Assembly (NCBI GenBank): GCA_963971575.1
Contig: OZ020618.1
Coordinates: 6,326,501-6,390,500, forward strand
From: Liopterus haemorrhoidalis
Lineage: Eukaryota > Arthropoda > Insecta > Coleoptera > Dytiscidae
DNA: 64,000 nt
Direction of reading: 5' to 3'
Of this stretch, positions 54,653 to 64,000 are shown piece after piece. A program made the translations under genes and the position numbers. Every line of letters starts with the position of its first letter. Position 1 is the first letter of the stretch. The notes beneath the pieces are model-generated. The model did not search any database. It had not been told where the DNA came from and was given only the letters and a program-made list of their open reading frames with translations.

Positions 54653-55045
54653 TTTTTACCGACCGTCAACATATATAAGGGAGGTATTGTGATCATACCG
54701 ATTTTGACATTTCGAGATTTCGATGGATCTCCACGAATTGAGGTCCTTACATAACGTTTTGACTATTTTTAGCATGATGTCAGACCGTCTGTCTGTCCGT
54801 TCGTCCATCCGTCTGTCTGTCCGTTCGTCCATCCGTCTGTCCGTCCGTCCGTCCGTCCGTCCGTCCGTCCGTCCGTCCGTCCGTCCGTCCGTCCGTCCGT
54901 CTGTCTGTCTATGTACACGTGCAGAGCAAATTTGGCTACAAGGATTTTTATGAAACTGCATATTTAAGCATTTGACATCAATGGCACGAGTTGATCAACT
55001 TTTGGTAAAAATCGGTTGACTAGAAATGGGAGTTTACTCGTGTCG
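54653..55045 (-). repeat. Dispersed repeat T, copy 2, with expanded (GTCC)n
   Basis: Inverse of 35685-35975. It enters the 3' end of the mariner at 54652. The internal tetranucleotide tract GTCTGTCC/GTCCGTCC at 54787-54912 is about 125 bp, five times longer than in copy 1. Confidence 0.82.
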
Positions 55046-55243
55046 ATTTGAAGATTTTTGCGAATATTTAACAACAGAAAAATATTTCGAAAAAATATAT
55101 TGAACAAAAGTTGCTATAAATGCAATAACTAATAACTTTTATTTGAGACGTTTTTTGATAAAACGAAAAATTTCGAAAAATTTTTGTAAATTTTTTTTAA
55201 ATTTTTTTCTGTGTAACACCCACTTAAGAAATATGTTAAAAAC

Positions 55244-56839
<1,596 letters not shown>

Positions 56840-57205
56840 TGTATTATCGTTCTTATATTTCTGTTGTCTTAGATTTTAACTACCTAATTACTTAAATTGA
56901 TCATATTTACTGTCCGTCTTTGTAATTTTGAGCAAGATTTGTTAATGATGACATTATGTTAGGTTATGTAAGGCATTCGATAACTACGGTGTCACTGATA
57001 GAATGCGATAGCCAATGTGTTTATATGTCTGTCTCATTAAAACATCTCAATAGCTATAAGTTTAGAAAATTATGCACAATCCACAACAAACAGCGTATTA
57101 AATTTGGAGGTCTGAACGGTTTCACGTCTTATGACAAACTTGCTGGTGACAGTGAACAGTCCATAAGCTACAGTGTATAAGCTATTGATTTAAGAGCTCT
57201 GAATG
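56840..57205 (-). repeat. Dispersed repeat Q, copy 2 (empty site)
   Basis: Inverse of 29690-30490 without the MITE. The junction near 56840-56860 reads continuously through the TA where the MITE lies in copy 1. Confidence 0.82.
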
Positions 57206-57250
57206 CTACTATTAAGTAGCTTTATAGTAATAAAGAGTAATAAATAGTAA

Positions 57251-57371
57251 ACTAGCGTCGGCGAATCAGTGCAGTTACGTCACACGACGTAACAAACAAT
57301 TGCATTGTTCCAAACAATACATTCGTTTGTTTCGTATTGTGACGTAACTGCACTGATTCGCCGACGCTAGT
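57251..57371. mobile_element. 121-bp MITE with perfect terminal repeats
   Basis: ACTAGCGTCGGCGAATCAGT then GCAGTTACGTCAC is repeated inverted with no mismatch over about 33 bp. Flanks are ATAGTAA and ATAATAA. Inner bases (ACGTAACAAAC / GTTTGTTTCGT) extend the hairpin imperfectly. Confidence 0.8.
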
Positions 57372-57479
57372 ATAATAAAGAATATAGTATAGTAAGAAAG
57401 AGCACAAATACACACTATTCTAGTGATTAACTGACGTAAAAAAAATAATATGTACAAAAAAAATCTTTTTTGTGTTTTT

Positions 57480-57548
57480 ACAATTTTTTTTGCGACCCGG
57501 CAAAATTTTTCTGCGACCCGGTCGCGACCCACACTTTGGGAAACGCTG
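57480..57548 (-). mobile_element. hAT terminus
   Basis: Minus reading from 57548: CAGCGTTTCCCAAAGTGTGG then GTCGCGACCGGG. No partner found. Confidence 0.5.
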
Positions 57549-58089
57549 TACTAGCCTATTTTACTAAGTGAAGTTTAGTTGTAGAATTAAGTAAATGATT
57601 ATGAGCATGGCTCTATATTTTTAATTAAAATTTCCCACAATGCTGTATTAGTAGTACCTATGTACATTTTTTAAGGGTTGCAATGCTACATACTGTATTT
57701 TTATATGAATTGTATAAACGAGTGTTCTGAAATATTAGTACGTACACGTTGCATGAAAAGAGGTGTGGTTTCCGGCAATTTAACTTGCAATAAATTGCAC
57801 TTTAAACAACATGCAACTCAAGAAAATAAAGTAACTTTGGTTGTAGCGCAATTAGGTTATTACAAATTTTATGATTCAGGGTGCGCCCATTTAAAAGTCC
57901 TATCTTTAGACACGTTACATGTCGTGTTAACAATTTTTATGTGTTAATTCTAATATATTTGAGCATCATCATCATCATTGGATAGCAATTGGGTGCCAGT
58001 ATTTTCTTTTTCAGCAAGGGCTTCAACAAAGAATTTCCATCTATTTTTCTAAAATTCTATTTTTTGCTAAAGATTATAATGCATTCCAT
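57549..58089. other. Spacer
   Basis: No gene recognised. A 89-codon frame at 57678-57947 has no recognisable motif. Confidence 0.4.
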
Positions 58090-58350
58090 GATTTTCAGGA
58101 TTTTGTAGGTGAGCAAAAAACCCTTATACCGTCATTTTGTCGTCTGTCTATCTGTCTGTTTGTCTGTCTGTCGGTCTGTCTGTCTGTCTGTTCGGTAAAA
58201 ATTGTAGTCAAACGGCTAAACCTAGAGAGATGAAATTTGGCATGCTTATACAACTCTTTGACCCGCACATAGGAAAAATACTAAAACATCTAAAAAATAT
58301 ATCACCCTAAAAATATAAACAAATATGTGCTCATCGAAAAAAGAAAAAAC
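58090..58350 (+). repeat. GTCTGTC-arm repeat, rearranged copy
   Basis: AGGATTTTGTAGGTGAGC, AACCCTTATACCGTCATTTT and the (GTCT)n run match 3978-4050. The next 150 bp (AAACCTAGAGAGATGAAATT, CTTTGACCCGCACATAGG, CACCCTAAAAATATAAAC) match 4080-4205 in inverse orientation. This copy is therefore rearranged relative to the hAT at 3914. Confidence 0.75.
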
Positions 58351-58412
58351 AGGTAAAAAAACAGTTCAAAACAGGTCAAAACAGGTAAAAACAGATAAAA
58401 ACAGGTAAAAAA
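58351..58412. repeat. AAAACAGGT(A/C) minisatellite
   Basis: Six or so imperfect tandem units of AAAACAGGTA. Confidence 0.8.
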
Positions 58413-59807
58413 CAGACCTGATTGCACACCTGTAATTTACACCTGACCAGGTGTCGGCAACATCAAAGGATGCCGCACTGATAAGAAAATTCCCACGGTC
58501 GCTATTTAGTTCCCAGGCTCAACCGTCCCCATACCTACTTTTGATCAGATTATGTTTTCGGAAAATAACGCATTTTTTGTGTTTTTTTGGTTGAAAATGT
58601 ACAAAAGTTGTAGTTTTGTAACACGCTGCACTAGGAGGCGTATCCTGGTGTAATGGTTATGGTGCTCGCTTCATACCCAACAAAATAGAGTTGAGACATA
58701 TTTATTTTTTCTGTTTTCTTTTGCATTTTTATTTTATTTAAATTATTTTTTCAAAATTCTAGTTATATTCTGGCAAATGTTGCATTTAATTTTTAAAAGC
58801 GTAAATTTAATAACCAGTGGAAATTATTGAAATTATAATTTAATTCTATGTTTCAATGTACACGAAATCAGAGGGGTAGAGCTTATGACTTATAACAACC
58901 AATGTAAGCCATAGGCGCAATTTTCAAAATCTTAATGAACCTTGCTATATATAAAAAAAAAATACTGCACATATTTAGAAACCTACATAATGGTATTAGG
59001 AATTCGAATTAAAATTAAAAAAAAAAAATTAACATAAAATTTGTTTTGGCATCATGAAATGTGTGAAAATTCACACAGATTTTTGTTTGTTGCCTCATTT
59101 TTTCCATCGATCTCTGAACTCGCTTCTCAGCTGATTTCAGTTTGTCATATATTTCAGTAAAAATATAATATAATAAATTTACAAAAGATTGCCCGTATAA
59201 AGAGGTTTTTTTTTTTGTCAAATTTACAAAATTGTCAAACATAATATTAAAAGAGGGGTTCGTAAATTTAAAAATATTAATATTGTATTCTAAGAAAATT
59301 GGACTTTTCGTCCTATTGAATAACAAACAAAACACTTTATTTATTTTTTTTTTATGAAATTGAATTCTAAAAAAAGATTTGATGTTAAAAAAACACAGAC
59401 AAAAGAACTTGTTTTTCGATAAAAAAAATTGGTTGAACAAAGCTTTTGAAGAAACAGACTAGCTTAAGCTAAAAACTATTTAAATTTTTTTTATGTGCAG
59501 TGTGAATTTTCATACAATTCAGGGTTTCGTAGATGTTTAATATGGGACAATATTTTTGGTTCTAATCGCATTAAACACATGAAATTTTTGAAAATATTTT
59601 TCGTTCATCAATTTAAGTAGTCAGTTTTAATTAAATGCCTTACATTATATTTAAAATAATAATAATAATGTTCAAGATAAGAGTGTGACCAAAATTTAAG
59701 AGATAGTGCCCAAGAAAAGAGAGAGACGTATGAAAAATAGTCCAAAAGTCAAAAGTATGCAACCCACATAACATTCCTGCTACGCGGGATTGTATATCTC
59801 TTACTAT
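58413..59807. other. Spacer with a tRNA-like A box and a transposon module
   Basis: TGGTGTAATGGTTATGG at 58647 fits an A box, without a B box. At 59521 AGGGTTTCGTAGATGTTTAA starts a segment similar to 23690-23750. The frame at 59015-59440 is AT-rich and unrecognised. Confidence 0.4.
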
Positions 59808-60138
59808 TAGGTAGTCAAGGATGAAATTTGTAGAAAAAAAGGCAAAGTTGGTTGATAACTTACAAATATAATTATTTTATTCATCAAAGTGTGCACCCAT
59901 ATTGTCTAAACACTTTCGCCATTTAAGCGGCAGGTTGTTCAGGTCGGTGGTATAAAAACCTGGCGGACGAGAGTCAATGAATTCCTGGAAGGCCAGTTTT
60001 ACAGCATTGTCGGAATTAAACTGTTTTCCTATTAAAAAGTTGTCCAAATTGCGGAAGAAGTGGTAGTCAGTGGGGGGAGTATGGAGGATGATGAAGAATG
60101 TCCAATTCCAATTCCTGTAGTTTTGCCACAGTCATTTT
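59808..60138 (-). pseudogene. Mariner transposase C-terminal fragment
   Basis: Same mariner family as 54172-54612 on the opposite strand: KLQELELDILHHPPY, then a short deletion leaving TDYHFFRNLDNFLIGKQFNS, VKLAFQEFIDSRPPGFY and GAHFDE before TAA at 59877-59879. The third catalytic Asp remains, but the SPDLAP run is lost. The 3' terminal repeat ends at about 59808. It adjoins R copy 3. Confidence 0.85.
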
Positions 60139-60817
60139 GAAAATTAATTTTTTTAATAAATTTTGGCTATAAAATGTTTAGAGATATAAATCTGCGGTTT
60201 GAATTTTTAAAATCCACATATATTGTTTCGTCTAAAAAAAATAATTGTGCTTTAATAAACCGATTATTAAGTTTTGTATGGGCAGTGATCCAAACACCTT
60301 GAAAATGGCAAAAAATTGAAAAAATCGTAAGGGGTAGACCTTAAAAAAATCGAGAATTTTAAGCAAAACATTTTTGTCTCCGATTTTATTGAAAATTGAT
60401 ATAAATATGTATTTTTGGTCATAAATCAACAAAATTTGGTCCATTTTGAAGTTTGGGCAAAATTTTTGGAATTATTTAAAAACTAGGAAAGTATGAATTT
60501 TTTTATATTCTTTTTATGATCCACCCCCAAAAACTAGCTTAAAACAATATTTTGGCTAAAATTTTTGAACAAAATTAAAAAATTTTAGAAGAAAAAACAT
60601 TTTTTTTTTTTGATAAAGTGGCATACATATATATTTTTAGCCTTAGATCACAAATATATGGTCACTTTTGAGTTAAGGTCTAAAATTTTGACATATGCAG
60701 CAAAAAAAAAAAGTTAAAAAAAAACATTCCAAAATAAGGCTCAGAGCCGATGAAATGTTAGCCTGTGTCCTTTTTTAACTATCTTTATAAACTAATACTT
60801 ATTTCTTATCTATATTA
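60139..60817 (-). repeat. Repeat family R, copy 3
   Basis: Inverse of R copy 1, shorter. Includes the 70-codon frame at 60232-60444 (MDQILLIYDQ...). It ends next to a hAT at the same R position as copy 2. Confidence 0.78.
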
Positions 60818-60960
60818 GCATTTCCCAAACTGTGCGCCGCGGAAATATTCCAATATTCCTCCGATTGCGTTAGTTAGATCAATGTTTTGATTTGGGGCGC
60901 TGCAGAAAAATTCTGATACATTAAGGGCGCCGGGAACCAAAAAGTTTGGGAACCACTAGG
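60818..60960. mobile_element. hAT MITE
   Basis: GCATTTCCCAAACTGTGCGC at the left and AAAAGTTTGGGAACCACTAG at the right are inverted hAT-type ends. Flanks CTATATTA and CTATATGG share 6 of 8. Confidence 0.65.
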
Positions 60961-61957
60961 CTATATGGTGGTTAAATTAATATTTGGTGTAAAGTGTGTC
61001 TAGTGTGTGTCTTATTGAGATTTAGCTGTATCAATGTAATTAATTGTAAGTCTAATGTAAATAATGTAAATATTAAACCGTATATTTAAAGTAGGTTAGT
61101 AAAATGTTGCTACACATTTTACAACCAGCTAGCGGACCTAAAAGGGTAGGAGGTCCAGATTTGATCCGCTCGCAAGTCTGGATACTCCTAATGTGACAAT
61201 GTGACAACCGTGATATTTCATATTTTATATACGTAGGCCCCCTACATTAATTCGTTCCATGAGATGATTCGTAGTACGTATTATTCGTTAGCCGAATCAC
61301 TATTTTCCAAAGTTTCAATGCAAAATCTTTTTAATTTATTCAACAACAGTCCCAAAAGGAGAAATCAAGGACGTCCTTAGAGAAGACTGCGACATTTCCA
61401 TGGTTTATATTTAATATCCAAGCAAATGCAGATCGTGTGACAGGAAAAGCTGTTATAAAATATAAATTTTAGTTTTTACGGTTACTGCACTTCTTTGTAT
61501 ACAAAAATGTTCACATTTAATATTTTAAACAATAAGTTTTAATTCTAAAACATAGTCAGTTCAGTAATTTCATGAAATAAACAGAGATGTCTCTCAGTAC
61601 CTTAATAAATAATAAATTGAATTATTAATTTTGTTTAATCTATTACCAATGTGATGCAAATAATTAATTAAAACTATGTTATTTATGTTTTAGAATAATC
61701 CATATTTGATTGAAATTGTTAATCTATGCAATATAACAATTCAATAATAAATAATTTAGCACAAATATACGCCGTTAAATACTATAAATTGTAGCATAAA
61801 TACATGGAATAAATAATTTGGATTCTCTTTTTAATCTTAAAAAGAACTTAAAACACCTTTTTGAAAAATAGAAATATTTTAAATTTTGTACAACTGTATC
61901 TCAAAAAATAAAAAGGATAGAAATTTGTGGTTGCAATATTTGAAATCCTGGTAGTTT
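60961..61957. other. Spacer
   Basis: AT-rich. AGCGGACCTAAAAGGG to TTTGATCCGCT at 61131-61170 is a weak inverted pair. No gene seen. Confidence 0.5.
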
Positions 61958-62520
61958 ATGGGTGTAAGTTTACCCTTACCACCAAATCCTGTTGTGACAC
62001 GTTGGGGAACTTGGCTTGAAGCGACGTTATTTTATGTTAACAATTTTGAAGTTTTAAAATTTTTTATTTTCAATCTAACTCCGGATGCTCAAAGCATTAT
62101 AATACCAAAAAATATTATACAAAAACCAAATATTTATGAAGAGTTTAAGTTCATAAAGACTAATTTTGAATTTCTTCCTTCAACCATAGTAAAATTAGAA
62201 AAACAACACCGGCCGTTGTCAGAATCTTTAAATATTATTTATTGGGCAGTAAACAAACTGAAATCTGTTCCCGGCGAGTTTGGTTTGCACTTGTCTGCAA
62301 AAAATAATAGTATATTTAATAAAAATCCTGACCTACAAGTATTACTACAATTTTCTATCAATTTATTATCAAATCAGGATATATTTAATAAATATAAAGA
62401 AATATATACTATTTATAATTATGCACCATTAACAAGTTTTGATGTAGAGAGGTCTTTTTCTTTTTTCAATCGAAAAGAACTAAATTTTTTGATGAAAATT
62501 TAGAAAAATACTTTTTTTAA
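61958..62520 (+). pseudogene. hAT transposase C-terminal relic
   Basis: 3' half of a hAT transposase: LPPNPVVTRWGTWLEATLFY, EFKFIKTNFEFLPSTIVKLE and then the dimerisation block NYAPLTSFDVERSFSFF. A frameshift near 62470 separates this from RTKFFDENLEKYFF and a stop. The N-terminal BED finger and catalytic residues are absent. TSxDVERSFS is the hallmark of the hAT C-terminal dimer domain. No flanking hAT ends were matched to it. Confidence 0.88.
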
Positions 62521-63783
62521 AAAATTTCTTTAAATAATTAAAAACTTATTACTTTCATAAATATTATTATTAATTATTATTATTATTATTGAGAAAAGAT
62601 AAAAAAAATCACTACAATACACACCAAGTCGAAAAATTTCTTACTATTATTATTATTGATATTAAATTTGCATTTATTTTACTTGTGTATATTTATTAAT
62701 AATACACGTGTGTACATTTATTAATAATAAATAATATCGTTTATAAACTTTTTCATATTTCAATTTTTTACTATTTGGAATTAAAGAAAAACAAAAGAAT
62801 AAAACACTTGTACCGCAATGAATTCTTATCTTAATAACGACACCTCATTATTTTGGGATTATATCCGAGATTATTCTAGCCACTCCTTTGCCACTGGTCA
62901 GTTTTTGAGAAAGATATTCAATTTTTATACGCTACACTATTTCTCAGCAAGGCACATTACAAATATATATAATTAATTTTATTTCTACAGATAACACATG
63001 TGCCGCTTTTTATCGAAAAACACCTAACAAAAGTACTGTTGCATATATTTGCCGGACTCTACAGATGACATATACAACTTAACACCTGATTTTCAGTGAC
63101 TCAATGATTTGTATATCAGCATTGTCTTTCAATATGTAAAAAATTATTGTTTATATAAATATATGTCGGCACCGAAGGATTATTAACAGAATTAAGGAGA
63201 TTAAGATAATTTTTAATGAGACATGAATTAAGAATTTACTAATTGAAATATTGATTGTTAAGACAGCTAGCCAGTTGTTACCTGATGGTGTTTCAATCAA
63301 GTACTGTGTAAACATGAATGTCGGATACAGCAAATATGATTTAAATAAAGAATTTGATAGTGTATTGGTTTTCGTTGTTACTAAACTGATTATATAAAAG
63401 TGATTGTTGTTTTGATATTCCATTCTTCACCTACATTGAAGAGAAAATTATGAATTAACAAAGGGGCGGACTACTTTTTCTACAATCGCAATACAAGGTA
63501 GGATTTTTTTTACCGCTTTAAATCACAAAGTAAATAAATTCGCTCAGTATAACAAAATATGTATGTCAAATAAGTATGTCAAAAAAATGTCATTCCACCG
63601 CATAATACGCGATTAAATCATTTTCATATATCATTGTTTCAAATTAACATTTGAATCCCACATTAACAACATTGCAGTTAAATCTTTTAAAATGCTAGTT
63701 TGCGTGATTAGATCAACACAAGATTTTAAATCAGTAGCTGCATTAAAATCTTTACATTTTGCTTACGTTTTAAGTAACATTCA
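62521..63783. other. Spacer
   Basis: AT-rich with (ATT)n near 62560-62590. A 90-codon frame on the minus strand (63151-63423) has no recognisable motif. Confidence 0.45.
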
Positions 63784-64000
63784 ATAGACCATATTAGTAA
63801 CTACAGTCACAAATTGGGATTCAGTGCTGCCGTCTCGCGGTTGGATTCCTTTTATTTGAATTTTCTATAATATAAAGTATCTGGACTGTATATATTAGTA
63901 TATATTTATCAAAAATACATATTTTATGCTCCAAAATTGAAAATATTTATAAAATTAAGGTAACAAAAGTAATGTCCCATGTATTTTAAACTTCAAAAGG
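63784..64000 (-). mobile_element. AATAGACCATATTAGT transposon, copy 2 (cut by window edge)
   Basis: Starts AATAGACCATATTAGTAACT and carries the right-end block (GATTCAGTGCTGCCGTCTCG) of copy 1, inverted. It then jumps straight to copy 1's left subterminal region (TATCTGGACTGTATATATTA, ATGCTCCAAAATTGAAAATA). It is an internal-deletion derivative missing the THAP-like frame. Confidence 0.75.

Noticed and set aside
54656..54961. Frames of RTDGRTDG or SVRPSVRP repeats
   Set aside because: Translations of the (GTCC)n tetranucleotide tract in repeat T.
57678..57947. 89-codon plus-strand frame with several cysteines
   Set aside because: Cys spacing matches no finger I know, and there is no splice or promoter context.
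58635..58700. tRNA-like A box (TGGTGTAATGG)
   Set aside because: There is no B box (GGTTCGANNCC) at the right distance and no cloverleaf could be drawn; at most a decayed SINE head.
59015..59440. 141-codon minus-strand frame
   Set aside because: Phe/Lys/Asn/Ile-rich as expected from AT-rich DNA; the SAEKRVQRSMEKM stretch looked protein-like, but no family was recognised.

Overview
This window is repeat-packed, AT-rich animal DNA, almost certainly from an insect. There are no bacterial-style operons. Open frames are short and broken by indels, and the sequence is a patchwork of cut-and-paste transposons: at least seven mariner-type relics plus two DD41D elements, more than ten hAT elements or ends, PIF/Harbinger, Tigger/pogo, LINE, Penelope and many MITEs. 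The mixture is typical of arthropods. The order cannot be fixed from the sequence alone.

The one host gene I can support is a midkine/pleiotrophin (miple) gene on the minus strand. Its first heparin-binding half-domain exon is at 32611-32748, its second at 5392-5544, and a short lysine-rich tail exon at 608-654 (or 596-654 if terminal). The first two exons have AG/GT borders and join in phase to rebuild the diagnostic KKC-KKA-CRYEKGAW linker; the tail exon is also in phase. On this reading 655-32610 is two introns (about 4.7 and 27 kb) and the mobile DNA there is intronic. Exons for the signal peptide and N-terminus were not found and may lie right of 32748 or beyond the window.

Layout. 1-5391: DD41D copy 1, a relic of an unnamed multicopy gene family, and a hAT with GTCTGTC arms. 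5545-13347: a THAP-like element, a 204-bp tandem duplication, hAT MITEs, and a head-to-head mariner pair. 13348-19510: another unnamed-family gene split by DD41D copy 2, a hAT with perfect target duplications, a foldback element with an internal minisatellite, and a dead mariner. 20056-26412: a large palindrome, hATs and a LINE tail. 26985-32135: repeat family R, two mariners, and a MITE whose empty site survives at 56.8 kb. 33-45 kb: tandem repeats, a Penelope-type nuclease relic, a collapsed Harbinger, and RT and Tigger fragments. 46-53 kb: the largest intact piece of the unnamed family, a HARBI1-like relic, and two identical MITEs with crossed target duplications. 53.5-64 kb: nested mariner and hAT, an 816-bp GATA/GAGA satellite, a third R copy, a hAT transposase relic, and a second THAP-type element cut by the window edge.

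No transposase here looks functional; every one seen is truncated, frameshifted, stopped or missing catalytic residues. The most unusual signals are the crossed target duplications at 49.3/52.7 kb, the unnamed family present as three relics, the palindromic mariner, and a short frame kept open without indels in all three R copies.
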